64,000 nucleotides of DNA, taken from positions 806,001 through 870,000 of the forward strand of contig NZ_CP018744.1 in assembly GCF_001922545.1 (NCBI RefSeq). Direction: 5' to 3'. Positions 1-10,382 of the stretch are shown here, in pieces (positions within the stretch are counted from its first letter, which is position 1; the number at the start of each line of letters is the position of its first letter). The translations under genes were made by a program, and so were the position numbers. The notes beneath the pieces are model-generated. The model was not told the DNA's origin. It was given only the letters and a program-made list of their open reading frames with translations, and made no database searches. This stretch comes from Borreliella garinii. Its GTDB lineage: Bacteria > Spirochaetota > Spirochaetia > Borreliales > Borreliaceae.

Positions 1-774
1 ATTGTCGTTAAGCTTGCAAAAAGCCATTTCCGGTTCTATCATCCAAAATTCTGAAGCGTGGCGCGTGGTGTTAGAATTTTCTGCTCGAAATGTTGGTCCG
101 AATGTATATATTTTAGATAAAGCCATTGCATACGCTTCTCCGTGCAATTGACCGGTGACAGAGAGAAAAGCTTCTTTTCCAAAAAAATCGTCTTTGAAAT
201 CAATATTGCTAAGCGAATTGTTTGGCTTATTAAATTTTAGTGTGGAAACTCTAAACATTTCCCCAGCACCTTCCCCATCATTTGATGTAATTATTGGTGT
301 ATTAATATAAAAAAAACCATTTTTTTGGAAATATTCATGAATCTTGTATGAAATTTTATTTCTTACCCTAGCAATGGCTCCAAATGTATTGGTTCTTATT
401 CTTAAATGAGGTATTTCTCTTAAGAATTCAAAAGTATGTCTCTTTTTTTGCAATGGGTAAGTTTGTGAATCTGTTTCTCCGATTATGTTAAAACTATATG
501 TTTTTATTTCATAATTTTGTCCTTTTGCAGGACTTTCCACTAATAGGCCCGTTAACGATATACTTGCCCCTGTTGTTAGTTTTTTCAGATCTTTTTCAGT
601 AAATTGATTTTCTTCTTCGTTTATTACAGCTTGAATTCCTTTAAGCGTTGAGCCATCATTAATTTCTATAAATCCAATCTTACCATTACTTCTCTTAGTT
701 CTAATCCAGCCGTTTATTGTAACATTGCTGTTTAAAATTGGATTTTCTAAAATATCTTTAATGCTTGAAAACAT
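1..774 (-). CDS. asnS: Asparaginyl-tRNA synthetase, N-terminal part (gene runs off the left edge)
   Basis: This is the first 258 codons of a class IIb aminoacyl-tRNA synthetase that charges tRNA-Asn with asparagine in the cytoplasm. I translated the minus strand from the ATG at 774-772. The N-terminal OB-fold anticodon-binding domain is visible (INGWIRTKRSNGKIGFIEIN), then the class II motif 1 region (HLRIRTNTFGAIARVRN) and the start of the catalytic core (TSNDGEGAGEMFRV, then the motif 2 stretch FGPTFRAENSNTTRHASEFW). The ENSNT..H..EFW pattern is typical of AsnRS and not of AspRS. The frame is open to base 1, so the C-terminal ATP-binding motif 3 lies outside the window. An AAGGTGA Shine-Dalgarno-like stretch precedes the ATG. 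The gene is divergent from murI and shares its upstream region. Confidence 0.95.
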   Translation of the reverse strand, partial: MFSSIKDILENPILNSNVTINGWIRTKRSNGKIGFIEINDGSTLKGIQAVINEEENQFTEKDLKKLTTGASISLTGLLVESPAKGQNYEIKTYSFNIIGETDSQTYPLQKKRHTFEFLREIPHLRIRTNTFGAIARVRNKISYKIHEYFQKNGFFYINTPIITSNDGEGAGEMFRVSTLKFNKPNNSLSNIDFKDDFFGKEAFLSVTGQLHGEAYAMALSKIYTFGPTFRAENSNTTRHASEFWMIEPEMAFCKLNDN

Positions 775-820
775 TTTATTTATCACCTTAAATACTTATT
801 AATATTGCTAAATCAATTTT

Positions 821-849
821 ATTATAGCTTAAAACCTTTTTTTAAAAAA
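821..849 (-). promoter_or_regulatory. Candidate asnS promoter
   Basis: The minus strand carries a perfect TATAAT (plus-strand ATTATA at 821-826). A T-rich -35 region (TTTTTT, 844-849) lies 17 bases upstream. The predicted transcript starts near 814, giving a leader of about 40 bases. The -10 is convincing and the -35 is weak. Confidence 0.45.
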
Positions 850-877
850 CATTCAACAATTTTTATTATTTTAATTC

Positions 878-906
878 TTGATATTAACTTTGTTAATATT
901 TATACT
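878..906 (+). promoter_or_regulatory. murI promoter with a palindrome filling its spacer
   Basis: TTGATA (878-883) and TATACT (901-906) are separated by exactly 17 bases. Each matches the sigma-70 consensus at 5 of 6 positions. The spacer contains a perfect inverted repeat: ATATTAAC (881-888), TTT, then GTTAATAT (892-899). A protein bound there would cover both promoter elements. The predicted start near 913 lies before the murI ATG at 937. Confidence 0.6.
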
Positions 907-936
907 TTACTTTTTAGGGGTGATTATTATTTTGTA

Positions 937-1719
937 ATGAAAAATTTCAAAGAAGTAATAATTGTTTTTGATTCAGGAATAGGGGGACTTTCTTATTTTA
1001 AATATATTAAAAATAAAATAGACGGATACCAATATGTTTATGTTGCCGACAATAAAAATTTTCCTTATGGAGAGAAGAGTTCAGAATATCTTTTAGAAGC
1101 AATTTTGTATTTAATTGAGAAACTTAACAAAATTTATAATATTAGTGCATTAATTTTGGCTTGCAATACAATTTCTGTTAGTGTATACAATAAATTAAAT
1201 TTTGTTTTTCCAGTAGTCTATACTTTGCCAGAGGTAAGTTTAATTTCAGATCTTGCTTTAAAAAGAGTTCTTTTGATTGCAACAAATACTACCCTTGAAA
1301 GCAAATTTGTTAAAGATCAAGTGAATATGCATAATGATTTAATTGTAAAGGCTGCTGGAGAGCTTGTTAATTTTGTTGAATATGGGGAAAAATATAGAAA
1401 AGATGCTCTTAGATGTTTGGAAGCTTTGAAATTTGAAGTTGTAAACACCGATAGAGAAATTGTTTTTCTTGGATGCACTCATTATTTGCATCTTAAGTCA
1501 ATGATAGAAGATTTCTTAAAAATTCCTGTTTATGAGAATCGTGAATTAGTGGTACAAAGTCTTATTAGATCAATTAATTTTCCTCAATGTAAAGACAGCT
1601 ATTATAAAAATGATGTTGACCTTGTAGATGAGTTTTATTTGACTAAAAATGAAAATTTGACTTTTTATCAAAATTTTTGCAAGAAATATAATCTCTACTT
1701 TAAAGGAACGATAGTTTGA
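937..1719 (+). CDS. murI: Glutamate racemase
   Basis: MurI interconverts L- and D-glutamate and so supplies D-Glu for peptidoglycan precursors in the cytoplasm. From the ATG at 937 the product is 260 residues, the normal size. It has the substrate-binding DSGIGG (residues 12-17) and both catalytic cysteines, in ACNT (Cys76) and GCTHY (Cys180). The frame is open back to 805, but that 44-residue hydrophobic extension has no family counterpart and would start upstream of the promoter at 878-906. The start at 937 is preceded by AGGGGTGA at 916-923. The stop codon overlaps the TTG start of rsgA, which points to translational coupling. Confidence 0.93.
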   Translation: MKNFKEVIIVFDSGIGGLSYFKYIKNKIDGYQYVYVADNKNFPYGEKSSEYLLEAILYLIEKLNKIYNISALILACNTISVSVYNKLNFVFPVVYTLPEVSLISDLALKRVLLIATNTTLESKFVKDQVNMHNDLIVKAAGELVNFVEYGEKYRKDALRCLEALKFEVVNTDREIVFLGCTHYLHLKSMIEDFLKIPVYENRELVVQSLIRSINFPQCKDSYYKNDVDLVDEFYLTKNENLTFYQNFCKKYNLYFKGTIV

Positions 1720-2639
1720 ATTATCTTGAATTTGAGGTTATTTGGGGAGTTAATAATATATATTCTATTTTAGAACTTAAGAGTAAATTAATTTATGAAG
1801 GAATTTTTAAGGGCAAGGTATTAGAAACAGGCTGTAAGGAGTATAGTCCTTTAGTGCCAGGAGATATAGTTTTGGGGTATGTTTATGGTTCTCGTAAAGT
1901 ATATATTGATAAGCGAGTAAGTAGGAAAAATATTCTTTGGCGTTATAATAGAAAAGTAGATCTTAGGCAAACAATTGTTTCTAATGTTGATAATGTTTTG
2001 ATTGTAAATTCTGCTAACTTTCCTGAGATGAAAAATTTTTTTATCGACAGAGTCCTTGTTGTTGCAGAAGAGCAAAATATTGTTCCTGTTATTGTGATTA
2101 ATAAAATTGATAAAGGAATAAGCCAGAAGGTTGAAGAATTTTCTGAAATTTATAAAAATCTAGGATACAAGGTTTTAAAAACTTCTGTTAAAACTTTTGA
2201 GGGCATTAAAGAAGTAAAAGAGGTTTTAAGAAATTCAAGAACTTCCTTTATTGGCCAATCTGGTGTTGGTAAATCTTCTTTAATAAATTTGATTGATTCA
2301 AGAGCCTCTCAATCAGTAAATGAAATTTCACAGAAGTATTCTAGGGGAAAACATACTACTGTTTATTCAATATCATTTCATTCTGAGAACTGGATAATAG
2401 TTGATACGCCCGGAATAAAGGAGTTTGGAGTTGAAACATTGCCTTTTGAAAATCTTAAGTATTATTTTAAAGAATTTGAAAATTTTGCTAGTTTTTGTAA
2501 ATATAAATCTTGCTTACATGTTAGCGAGCCTCATTGTTCTGTTACGAGTTCTTTAGGCAATGGTATTTCTAAACCTAGATACGAAAGCTATTTAAAGATT
2601 TTGTCAGAGCTTAAAAATTATAAAAATTATGCAAAATAA
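1716..2639 (+). CDS. rsgA: Ribosome small-subunit biogenesis GTPase RsgA
   Basis: RsgA is a circularly permuted GTPase that checks late maturation of the 30S subunit. The protein has 307 residues. An N-terminal OB-like domain is followed by G motifs in permuted order: NKID (129-132), then the P-loop GQSGVGKSS (180-188), then DTPG (230-233). A C-terminal zinc knuckle has Cys261, Cys266, His268 and Cys274. The start is a TTG at 1716, with AAGGAA at 1702-1707 as ribosome binding site. It overlaps the murI stop, and its own end overlaps mutS2 by 11 bases, so murI-rsgA-mutS2 read as one operon. Confidence 0.93.
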   Translation: MNYLEFEVIWGVNNIYSILELKSKLIYEGIFKGKVLETGCKEYSPLVPGDIVLGYVYGSRKVYIDKRVSRKNILWRYNRKVDLRQTIVSNVDNVLIVNSANFPEMKNFFIDRVLVVAEEQNIVPVIVINKIDKGISQKVEEFSEIYKNLGYKVLKTSVKTFEGIKEVKEVLRNSRTSFIGQSGVGKSSLINLIDSRASQSVNEISQKYSRGKHTTVYSISFHSENWIIVDTPGIKEFGVETLPFENLKYYFKEFENFASFCKYKSCLHVSEPHCSVTSSLGNGISKPRYESYLKILSELKNYKNYAK

Positions 2640-4965
2640 ATATTTAAAAAATATTGACTTTTATGAAATTTTATCTTTAGTATCTAAGTATGTTTCCAAT
2701 CCAGACACCGTTAATTTACTAAATAATCAAAAAATATTAAAAACAAGAGAAAGTTTGGAGAAAATGTTTTCCTTTGTAAATATCATTAGAATGCTTTTTG
2801 AGAGCTGTAAAGGATATCCGAATTCTTTTATAAATAGCTTAGAATATTCCATTTCATTATTATCAAAAGAAAATTCAAGGGCTTCTATTGAAAATTTGAG
2901 AGATATTATAGGGTTTTTAGATGAGGTTTTGAGAATAAATGTATTTTTACATAAAAATAGCGATATCAAAAATCTTAATGTTCAGATTTTATCCGATTTA
3001 TTATTTTTAAGTCCAGAGCTAAAAAATTTGCTTATTGAATTGAAAGAATATATAGATGTTGATGCCCTTGAATTGAAAAGTGGTGTTGTAAAAGAGTATG
3101 ATTCGATTGAATTTGAAATTAAAAATTTAAATAGACAAGTTGAAAAGCAGATAAAAAGAATAATTAGCTTAAATTTAGAATATTTGACTTCTAATATTGT
3201 TTATTATAAATCGAATAAATATACTCTTGCTATTAAATCTAATTTTAAAGGTAAAATTAAGGGAAATATTATTTCTGTTTCATCGTCAGGTGAAACATTT
3301 TATATTGAACCAAATGATATTGTAAATTATAACAATAGGTTAAATTATCTAGATTTAGAAAAAAAAAGAATAATTTTAAAAATTTTACAGAATCTGTCTA
3401 ATAAAGTTCATAAGAACGTTGTTCTTTTAGATAATCTTTATAATAATTTTTTGTATTATGATTCTTTAAAAGCACGAGCGCTTTATGGAATCAAAACTAA
3501 GGGAATATTTCCTGAAATTTCAAATGTATTAAATATTTTTGATGCTCATCATCCTTTGCTAAAGGATTCAAAGGCAATAACTTTTACTCCTGCTGAAAAT
3601 CGTATTGTAATCATTACTGGTCCTAATGCTGGTGGAAAAACGGTAACTTTAAAGACAATTGGACTGCTTAGTGCAATGTTTCAATTTGGGATTCCTATTC
3701 TTGTTAGCGAAGCTAGTACTTTTAAAATTTTTGATAACATTTTTATTGACATTGGAGATGATCAGTCAATTTCTAATTCTCTTTCAACTTTTTCAAGCCA
3801 TATGAGCAATATTTCTTATATCCTAAAACATACTACAAAAAATAGTCTTGTAATATTTGATGAATTTTGTTCAGGTACAGACATTGATCAAGGGCAGGCG
3901 CTTGCCATTTCAATTCTTGAATATTTAATTAATATTAATTCTTATGTTTTAATATCAACTCATTATAATGCTCTTAAATATTTTGCATATACTCATGAAG
4001 GCGTTATTAATGCTTCTATGCGGATGGATTTAGAAACGATGCAGCCTAATTATAATTTAATTTTTTCCATTCCCGGTGAAAGTTATGCGTTTAATGTTGC
4101 CAGTAGGTTTTTGATTGACAGTAGTATAGTAATTCGTGCTAATGAAATTTATTCATCTCAAAAAACAGAAGTTAATAAAATTTTAGAAAGATTAGTAGAG
4201 AAAGAGAAAGATTTGCTGTCAATTAAAGAAAGCATGAATAAGAAATTAATCCAAATAGAATTACAAGAAAAAGAAGTAGAAAATATTTATCAAGATCTTT
4301 TATTAAAGGAAAAAAATATTGAAACAGAGCTTTTAAATGAGCAGAATGAATTTTTAAAAAATTCAAGAAAAGTTTTGGAAAATTTAGTTAGAGAAATAAA
4401 AGAGGGTAATGTTAATGTTGCAAAAAATAAAGCTTTTATATCAGATTTAGAAAAAAATATAGACCTCAAGTTAAATAAAGTAAATTCTCTTAATAGTAAG
4501 AGAAATATAGCGGCAAATTTTAAAATAGGAGACAGGGTTAGAATAGTTAATTCTAATGCAAAAGGGAAAATAGTTGGAATTTCTAAAAAGAAGATTATCG
4601 TTAATGTAGGTGCTTTTAATGTTAGTGTTTCTAGCTCGGAGATATCTTTAGAAAATTTTACAGAACATAAAAAAGAGGGTGGTAAAAATTTCAGCTTTTC
4701 AATTGATTATAATAAGGAAAACTTGTTAAGCTTTACTATTGATATTAGAGGCATGAGGTCTGCTGATGCTCTAGACTTTTTGAATAAGAAAATAGATAAT
4801 ATTATATTAAATGGCATTAATAAATTTGAGATTATTCATGGAAAAGGGGAGGGTCATCTTATGAGAGAAGTTCACAACTTATTAAAAGAGTTAAAATTTA
4901 TTAAAAAATATTATTTTGCTCATCCTAGTGATGGAGGAGCTGGAAAAACTATAGTTGAGATTTAA
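2629..4965 (+). CDS. mutS2: MutS2 family ATPase/endonuclease (RqcU-type)
   Basis: The protein has 778 residues, the usual MutS2 length. It lacks the mismatch-binding N-terminal domain of MutS. It has a helical clamp region, the ATPase core with Walker A GPNAGGKT (331-338), Walker B around [12 protein letters not shown] and the STHYNALK switch. A long charged coiled coil follows (about 500-640). A C-terminal Smr nuclease domain contains [14 protein letters not shown] and HGKGEGHL. Family members suppress recombination and, in Bacillus, split collided ribosomes. Which role applies here cannot be read from the sequence. The start overlaps rsgA. Confidence 0.92.
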   Translation: MQNKYLKNIDFYEILSLVSKYVSNPDTVNLLNNQKILKTRESLEKMFSFVNIIRMLFESCKGYPNSFINSLEYSISLLSKENSRASIENLRDIIGFLDEVLRINVFLHKNSDIKNLNVQILSDLLFLSPELKNLLIELKEYIDVDALELKSGVVKEYDSIEFEIKNLNRQVEKQIKRIISLNLEYLTSNIVYYKSNKYTLAIKSNFKGKIKGNIISVSSSGETFYIEPNDIVNYNNRLNYLDLEKKRIILKILQNLSNKVHKNVVLLDNLYNNFLYYDSLKARALYGIKTKGIFPEISNVLNIFDAHHPLLKDSKAITFTPAENRIVIITGPNAGGKTVTLKTIGLLSAMFQFGIPILVSEASTFKIFDNIFIDIGDDQSISNSLSTFSSHMSNISYILKHTTKNSLVIFDEFCSGTDIDQGQALAISILEYLININSYVLISTHYNALKYFAYTHEGVINASMRMDLETMQPNYNLIFSIPGESYAFNVASRFLIDSSIVIRANEIYSSQKTEVNKILERLVEKEKDLLSIKESMNKKLIQIELQEKEVENIYQDLLLKEKNIETELLNEQNEFLKNSRKVLENLVREIKEGNVNVAKNKAFISDLEKNIDLKLNKVNSLNSKRNIAANFKIGDRVRIVNSNAKGKIVGISKKKIIVNVGAFNVSVSSSEISLENFTEHKKEGGKNFSFSIDYNKENLLSFTIDIRGMRSADALDFLNKKIDNIILNGINKFEIIHGKGEGHLMREVHNLLKELKFIKKYYFAHPSDGGAGKTIVEI

Positions 4966-4970
4966 TTTAA

Positions 4971-5357
4971 GTGAATATAGCAAAATTTAATGAATTTGAA
5001 AATATATTATTTCACATTTGTCTTGATGTTGATTTTGTGCTTGAAGATGAATTTGGAAATTCTTATGATATTCATCCCAATAGACCTTTTAGAGGGAAGG
5101 CTGCAAACGGTCTTTTAGATGGCCTTTTTAGTGTTACAACAACTTTTACATCAGGTTATGGATCCAAGTTTGGAAGAGGTTATTTGATTATTATTGAGAT
5201 ATTGACTTTAAATTTTGTTGATGATGAATTTTGGAATAAGATAAATAGAAGAGGTATTGAAATCTTTAGAGAAGGCCTTAAAAATAAACTTCCAAGCAAA
5301 AATCTCGATATAGTGCTTGATGGTAATGTTTATAAAATTATTGGGCAATTTTTTTAA
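4971..5357 (+). CDS. Small conserved protein of unknown function
   Basis: I do not recognise a functional family for this 128-residue protein. It begins at a GTG five bases after mutS2 stops, with no clear Shine-Dalgarno, so it probably depends on translation of mutS2. It is soluble-looking, acidic at the N-terminus, and has no signal peptide or membrane segment. A glycine- and arginine-rich central stretch (NRPFRGKAANGLLDGLF) and a regular alternation of hydrophobic residues suggest a folded alpha/beta domain. Position and base composition match its neighbours. About 185 bases of non-coding DNA follow. Confidence 0.75.
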   Translation: MNIAKFNEFENILFHICLDVDFVLEDEFGNSYDIHPNRPFRGKAANGLLDGLFSVTTTFTSGYGSKFGRGYLIIIEILTLNFVDDEFWNKINRRGIEIFREGLKNKLPSKNLDIVLDGNVYKIIGQFF

Positions 5358-5487
5358 TGGTTTTATTATTTCTAATAATTGAGAATGAATATATTCTTTG
5401 AAGAAGTATTATTGTGCTAATTTGATATGTCTTATTAATAATATAAATTTTTTAATGCTAAGAATTATTGTATACTTTTTTAAAGTT

Positions 5488-5516
5488 TTGTTTGCTAACA
5501 AGTGCTAAGTTATTAT
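5488..5516 (+). promoter_or_regulatory. Candidate promoter of the V-ATPase operon
   Basis: TTGTTT (5488-5493), a 17-base spacer and TATTAT (5511-5516) lie just before atpE in the 185-base gap after 5357. Transcription would start near 5523, and a good AAGGAG (5532-5537) precedes the atpE ATG at 5543. This is the only sizeable gap before the operon, which supports the assignment. Confidence 0.45.
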
Positions 5517-5542
5517 TTTATTTTGTATAACAAGGAGTTTTA

Positions 5543-6142
5543 ATGCAATTTGAAGTAAAGGATCTGATAAATAAAATTAAAAAAGATGGGCTTGAAGAAG
5601 CTGAGAGAATATCTAATGATATTATTTCTAAGGCTAAAAAAGAGGCAGAAGAAATAGTTGCTAGAGCAGAAGAAGCTGCCGGAGCATTAAAGGCAAAATC
5701 AGAAAAAGAAATTAATGATTATAAACGCCACGCCCTTGAAGCTTCTCGTCAGGCAATCAGAGATTTAATTATTGGAGTTGAGAAGAATCTTAAATCTCTT
5801 TTTGAAAATACTTTAAAAGATAATGTGACGGAAGTTTTTAGTAATGATAATTTCTTATCAGAGCTTATTATTAAAATAACGGATTCTTGGATTAAAGAAG
5901 AAAAATTGGTTATTCAGTTAAATGAATCTGATTTTTCTGACTTAGAACAGATATTAAGACTAAAGCTTGGAAATAAGCTTAAGGAAGGGATAGAGATTAA
6001 ACCTTTCAAAGGTATAAGCAAAGGATTTAAGATTCAAAAAAAGAATACTGGTTTGCAGTATGATTTTTCAGCAGAAACTATTGCTGACATTCTTTTTGAT
6101 TATCTTAATCCAAGATTTAAGGAAGTTATAAAGGTAGTCTAG
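5543..6142 (+). CDS. atpE: V-type ATPase subunit E (peripheral stalk)
   Basis: Subunit E forms half of the peripheral stalk that holds the A3B3 head of a V/A-type ATPase against rotation. The 199-residue protein starts with a long charged helix rich in K, E and A (about 1-90, e.g. SKAKKEAEEIVARAEEAAGA), the usual coiled coil. A globular C-terminal domain carries the family-like ending around FSAETIADILF. The start at 5543 has a strong AAGGAG. It is the first gene of an operon in which all downstream spacings are short. The symbol follows V-type nomenclature; this is not the F-type c subunit. Confidence 0.88.
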   Translation: MQFEVKDLINKIKKDGLEEAERISNDIISKAKKEAEEIVARAEEAAGALKAKSEKEINDYKRHALEASRQAIRDLIIGVEKNLKSLFENTLKDNVTEVFSNDNFLSELIIKITDSWIKEEKLVIQLNESDFSDLEQILRLKLGNKLKEGIEIKPFKGISKGFKIQKKNTGLQYDFSAETIADILFDYLNPRFKEVIKVV

Positions 6143-6151
6143 GAGACTTTT

Positions 6152-6706
6152 GTGTTGGATTCATATTATTATGTTTTATCTTCTTTGCCTTATATTGATT
6201 TAAAATCTTTAAAATCTTTAAAAAATTATAGTGTTTCAGATTTTTTGAATAATGTTGAAATTTCTTTAAGCAAAAAGGACTTTAATTTTTTAAAAGGCTT
6301 GCTAGAATTTAAGGTAGATAAAGGTGAATCAAAAGTTGTTGATCTTTTTCTTGATTTTGAAGATACAATAAGATATACGCTTGCAGTTTTAAGGGCAGAA
6401 AAATTGGGCTTGCCTAAGGATTTTTATTTAGAATCTGTTTATTTTTCTAGTTATTATCTAAGTATTTTAAGAAATATTTGTTTGAAAGAAAATTCTTTTG
6501 AAATAGAATTAAGTTTTGACCTTCTTAAGTGGCAATTTTTGACTGATCTTGAGATTGGGCATGACTTTGATTTTGAGAAAGTAATAATTTACTTTTTAAA
6601 GTTAAGGTTATTTTTAAGGCATAATTTATTTAAAGAAAAATTGGGTATTCAAAATTTTGACAATATTTGTCAAAATTTAATTGATCAAACTAGTGAAAAA
6701 GTTTAG
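6152..6706 (+). CDS. V-ATPase operon protein, DUF2764-like
   Basis: This is a 184-residue, leucine-, phenylalanine- and lysine-rich helical protein with the N-terminus [16 protein letters not shown]. It lies between atpE and atpA. DUF2764 proteins occupy this position in the V-ATPase operons of spirochaetes and chlamydiae, and I assign it there from position and character. No cofactor or catalytic motif is visible. Its place in the operon and the absence of an atpC gene suggest it could replace the central-stalk connector (C/d subunit), which is an inference. The start is GTG 6152 or TTG 6155. AGGAGA at 6141-6146 overlaps the atpE stop. The 9-base unit AAATCTTTA is repeated in tandem near the 5' end. 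Confidence 0.75.
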   Translation: MLDSYYYVLSSLPYIDLKSLKSLKNYSVSDFLNNVEISLSKKDFNFLKGLLEFKVDKGESKVVDLFLDFEDTIRYTLAVLRAEKLGLPKDFYLESVYFSSYYLSILRNICLKENSFEIELSFDLLKWQFLTDLEIGHDFDFEKVIIYFLKLRLFLRHNLFKEKLGIQNFDNICQNLIDQTSEKV

Positions 6707-6719
6707 AAAAGGAATTTTA

Positions 6720-8447
6720 ATGAAGACAAAAGGAAAAGTCGTTGGAGTGAATGGTAACTTAGTTACTATTGAGGTAGAAGGTTCAGTTTCTATGAATGAA
6801 GTTTTATTTATAAAAACTGCTGGTAGAAATTTAAAAGCAGAAATAATTCGTGTTAGGGGCAATGAAGTTGATGCACAAGTTTTTGAATTGACAAAAGGGA
6901 TATCTGTTGGAGATGTAGTTGAATTTACAGACAAGCTTTTAACAGTTGAATTGGGACCAGGTCTTTTAACTCAAGTGTATGATGGGCTTCAAAATCCTTT
7001 GCCTGAACTGGCTATTCAATGTGGATTTTTTTTAGAAAGGGGGGTTTATTTAAGACCCTTGAATAAAGATAAGAAATGGAATTTTAAAAAAACTGCCAAA
7101 GTTGGAGACAGTGTTATTGCAGGAGATTTTTTGGGCTTTGTAATTGAAGGAACTGTCCACCATCAAATAATGATTCCATTTTATAAAAGAGATTCTTATA
7201 AAATTGTAGAGATTGTAAATGATGGAAACTATTCGATTGATGATCAAATTGCTGTAATTGAAGATGATTCTGGCATGAAGCATAGCATTACAATGTCTTT
7301 TCATTGGCCTATTAAAATTCCTATTACTAATTATAAGGAACGACTTATTCCTAGCGAGCCCATGTTGACTCAAACCAGAATTATAGATACATTTTTTCCA
7401 GTTGCCAAGGGAGGAACTTTTTGCATTCCAGGTCCTTTTGGAGCTGGAAAAACAGTTCTTCAGCAAGTTACAAGTCGAAATGCTGATGTTGATATAGTGA
7501 TTATTGCAGCTTGTGGTGAACGAGCAGGAGAGGTGGTAGAAACTCTTAAAGAGTTCCCTGAGTTAATAGATCCAAAAACTGGAAAATCTTTGATGGATAG
7601 AACTTGTATTATTTGTAATACATCTTCAATGCCAGTTGCAGCTAGAGAAGCTTCTGTTTATACTGCTATTACTATTGGTGAATATTATAGGCAGATGGGT
7701 CTTGATATTCTTCTTTTAGCAGATTCAACTTCAAGATGGGCTCAAGCTATGAGAGAAATGTCTGGTCGCCTTGAAGAAATTCCTGGTGAGGAGGCTTTTC
7801 CAGCTTATCTTGAGTCCGTTATTGCTTCCTTTTATGAAAGGGCAGGCATTGTAGTTCTTAATAATGGCGATATTGGATCTGTAACAGTTGGTGGTTCTGT
7901 AAGTCCTGCTGGTGGTAATTTTGAAGAGCCAGTTACTCAAGCAACCTTGAAGGTTGTAGGAGCATTTCATGGACTTACAAGAGAAAGATCTGATGCTAGG
8001 AAATTTCCAGCTATTAGCCCTCTTGAATCTTGGAGCAAATATAAAGGTGTTATTGATTCTAACAAGACAGAATATGCAAGATCTTTTTTAGTAAAAGGTA
8101 ACGAAATTAATCAAATGATGAAAGTTGTTGGGGAAGAGGGTATAAGTAGTGAGGATTTTTTAATTTATTTAAAATCTGAACTGCTTGATTCGTGCTATTT
8201 ACAACAAAATTCATTTGATTCTGTTGATGCTGCTGTTAGTTCAGAGCGTCAAAATTATATGTTTGATATAGTTTATAACATTCTTAAAACCAACTTTGAG
8301 TTTTCTGATAAGCTTCAAGCAAGAGATTTTATGAATGAATTAAGGCAAAATCTTTTAGACATGAATCTTTCTTCTTTTAAAGATTATAAATTTAATAAAT
8401 TGGAGCAGGCTTTGAGTGAATTAGTAAATTTAAAAAAGGTAATTTAA
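6720..8447 (+). CDS. atpA: V-type ATPase catalytic subunit A
   Basis: This is the catalytic subunit of the rotary V/A ATPase head. The 575-residue protein has an N-terminal beta barrel, the A-type non-homologous insert (about 95-200), a P-loop GPFGAGKT (238-245) and the nucleotide-binding stretch LADSTSRWAQAMREMSGRL. These features distinguish it from the non-catalytic B subunit. The frame is open upstream to 6681, but the ATG at 6720 has AAAAGGA at 6707-6713 directly after the stop of the preceding gene and gives the family N-terminus MKTKGKVVGVNG. The enzyme could synthesise ATP or hydrolyse it to pump ions. Confidence 0.96.
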   Translation: MKTKGKVVGVNGNLVTIEVEGSVSMNEVLFIKTAGRNLKAEIIRVRGNEVDAQVFELTKGISVGDVVEFTDKLLTVELGPGLLTQVYDGLQNPLPELAIQCGFFLERGVYLRPLNKDKKWNFKKTAKVGDSVIAGDFLGFVIEGTVHHQIMIPFYKRDSYKIVEIVNDGNYSIDDQIAVIEDDSGMKHSITMSFHWPIKIPITNYKERLIPSEPMLTQTRIIDTFFPVAKGGTFCIPGPFGAGKTVLQQVTSRNADVDIVIIAACGERAGEVVETLKEFPELIDPKTGKSLMDRTCIICNTSSMPVAAREASVYTAITIGEYYRQMGLDILLLADSTSRWAQAMREMSGRLEEIPGEEAFPAYLESVIASFYERAGIVVLNNGDIGSVTVGGSVSPAGGNFEEPVTQATLKVVGAFHGLTRERSDARKFPAISPLESWSKYKGVIDSNKTEYARSFLVKGNEINQMMKVVGEEGISSEDFLIYLKSELLDSCYLQQNSFDSVDAAVSSERQNYMFDIVYNILKTNFEFSDKLQARDFMNELRQNLLDMNLSSFKDYKFNKLEQALSELVNLKKVI

Positions 8448-8468
8448 GGGGTTTGGAGAAATATATAT

Positions 8469-9773
8469 ATGAAAAGAGTCTATAGTAAAATAGAGTCTAT
8501 AGCAGGCAATGTAATAACTGTTACAGCTCAAGGTATTAAGTATGGTGATCTTGCTATTGTGAAAGCAAAAGATACAAGTTCTCTAGCCGAAGTAATTAAG
8601 CTTGATCGAGAAAAAGTTTCTCTTCAAGTTTATGGTGGGACAAGAGGTATTTCCACATCAGACGAGATAAAGTTTTTAGGGCATTCAATGCAAGTTTCAT
8701 TTTCTGACAATTTGTTGGGCAGAATTTTTGATGGTTCTGGAAATCCTAGGGATGGAGGCCCTTCTCTTGATGATAATTTGATTGAAATTGGGGGGCCTTC
8801 TGCAAATCCTGCAAAACGTATTGTTCCTAGAAATATGATAAGGACGGGGCTTCCAATGATAGATGTTTTTAATACTCTTGTTGAATCTCAAAAATTACCA
8901 ATCTTTTCTGTTTCTGGTGAGCCTTATAATGAGCTTCTTCTTAGAATTGCACTTCAAGCAGAGGTTGATTTGATAATTCTCGGTGGAATGGGACTTAAAC
9001 ATGATGATTATTTAACTTTTAAAGATTCTTTAGAAAAAGGAGGTGCTTTAAGTAGAACAATTTTTTTTGTTCATACCGCTAATGATTCTGTTGTTGAATC
9101 TTTAACTGTTCCTGATATTTCGCTTTCTGTTGCTGAAAAGTTTGCTCTCAAGGGTAAAAAAGTTTTAGTGCTTCTTACAGACATGACAAATTTTGCTGAT
9201 GCAATGAAAGAAATATCTATTACTATGGAACAAGTGCCTTCTAACAGAGGTTATCCTGGAGATTTATATTCTCAGCTTGCATATCGTTATGAGAAAGCTA
9301 TTGATTTTGAAGGTGCAGGATCGATTACAATACTTGCGGTTACAACTATGCCGGGCGACGATGTTACTCATCCTGTTCCTGATAATACTGGATATATTAC
9401 AGAAGGTCAGTACTATTTAAAGGGCGGCAGAATAGAACCTTTTGGATCGCTTTCAAGACTTAAGCAAATGGTAAATGGTAGGACAAGAGACGATCACAGA
9501 ACTATAATGGACTCAATGATTAAGCTTTATGCATCTTCAAAAGATTCTGTAGAAAAGAAGGCTATGGGATTTAATATGACCAAGTGGGATGAAAAATTGC
9601 TCAAGTATAGCAACATGTTTGAAAGTAAGATGATGGATTTATCTGTTAATATTCCATTGGAAGAGGCTTTAGATTTAGGTTGGGACATTCTTGCTAGTTG
9701 TTTTAGTCCAAAAGAAACGGGAATAAAAACGGACCTTATCGAAAAATATTGGCCTAAAAAAGAGACTAGTTAA
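8469..9773 (+). CDS. atpB: V-type ATPase regulatory subunit B
   Basis: Subunit B alternates with A in the A3B3 head and binds nucleotide without catalysing hydrolysis. The 434-residue protein has the B-type [26 protein letters not shown] and [17 protein letters not shown] stretches. The expected P-loop position reads [16 protein letters not shown] with no GKT, as in true B subunits. A GGAG (8455-8458) precedes the ATG by ten bases. The stop is followed two bases later by the atpD ATG. Confidence 0.96.
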   Translation: MKRVYSKIESIAGNVITVTAQGIKYGDLAIVKAKDTSSLAEVIKLDREKVSLQVYGGTRGISTSDEIKFLGHSMQVSFSDNLLGRIFDGSGNPRDGGPSLDDNLIEIGGPSANPAKRIVPRNMIRTGLPMIDVFNTLVESQKLPIFSVSGEPYNELLLRIALQAEVDLIILGGMGLKHDDYLTFKDSLEKGGALSRTIFFVHTANDSVVESLTVPDISLSVAEKFALKGKKVLVLLTDMTNFADAMKEISITMEQVPSNRGYPGDLYSQLAYRYEKAIDFEGAGSITILAVTTMPGDDVTHPVPDNTGYITEGQYYLKGGRIEPFGSLSRLKQMVNGRTRDDHRTIMDSMIKLYASSKDSVEKKAMGFNMTKWDEKLLKYSNMFESKMMDLSVNIPLEEALDLGWDILASCFSPKETGIKTDLIEKYWPKKETS

Positions 9774-9775
9774 TT

Positions 9776-10372
9776 ATGCCTAAAATTAAATTAACCAAAA
9801 ATGATCTTAAGAAGCAAAAAGATGAACTTAAGATGTTTAAGAGATATCTGCCTACTTTGCAGCTTAAAAAACAGCAGCTTTATGTGGAAATTGTTAAAAT
9901 TGAGAATTCTTATAGAACTAAAAATCTTGAGCAACAAAAACTTAAAGATAGTATTTCTAGTTGGATTTCTCTTTTTAGTGAAAAATTTCCTTTTGAGAGT
10001 TGGATTCAAGTAAAAACAGTGATCAAAAAGTCTGTAAACATCGCGGGGGTTGCAATTCCTATATTCGACTCTATTGAATATGAAGACATAAGGCATGATT
10101 TACTTTTTACTCCTTATTGGGTAGATAAGGGGATTGAAACTCTTAAAATTGTGATTCAAATTAATGTAGAACTTAAAATTTTAAAAAAACAGATTGATTT
10201 GCTTTTAAAAGAGTTTCGAGTAACATCTCAGAGAGTTAATTTATTTGAGAAAGTTATGATACCAACAGCTAAGGCTAATATAAAAAAAATTAATATATAT
10301 CTTGGAGATCAGCAAACAGCGGCTGTTGTAAGAGGTAAAATTGCTAAGTCTAATTTGATTAAAAAAAAATAG
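9776..10372 (+). CDS. atpD: V-type ATPase subunit D (rotor shaft)
   Basis: Subunit D is the long antiparallel coiled coil that rotates inside the A3B3 head. The 198-residue protein shows the expected pattern: an N-terminal helix starting IKLTKNDLKKQKDELKMFKRYLPTLQLKKQ-type, a short middle domain, and a C-terminal helix rich in K and I that ends basic. The start is two bases after atpB. No F subunit gene, D's usual rotor partner, is found in the operon. Confidence 0.88.
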   Translation: MPKIKLTKNDLKKQKDELKMFKRYLPTLQLKKQQLYVEIVKIENSYRTKNLEQQKLKDSISSWISLFSEKFPFESWIQVKTVIKKSVNIAGVAIPIFDSIEYEDIRHDLLFTPYWVDKGIETLKIVIQINVELKILKKQIDLLLKEFRVTSQRVNLFEKVMIPTAKANIKKINIYLGDQQTAAVVRGKIAKSNLIKKK

Positions 10373-10382
10373 GAACAAGCTT

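Noticed and set aside
805..936. 44-residue N-terminal extension of murI starting at ATG 805
   Set aside because: It lies upstream of the promoter at 878-906, has no ribosome site and no counterpart in glutamate racemases.
6200..6225. Tandem AAATCTTTA units at the start of the DUF2764-like gene as a regulatory repeat
   Set aside because: They simply encode repeated SLK codons in frame; only two copies and no intergenic context.
6681..6719. Earlier ATG for atpA at 6681
   Set aside because: It lies within the end of the preceding gene; the ATG at 6720 has an AAAAGGA site and the family N-terminus.
7050..7466. 138-codon open frame opposite atpA
   Set aside because: It is antisense to a highly conserved part of atpA and resembles no family.
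9801..10096. Two open frames (plus and minus) inside atpD
   Set aside because: Both are alternative readings of the subunit D coiled coil with unlikely composition.
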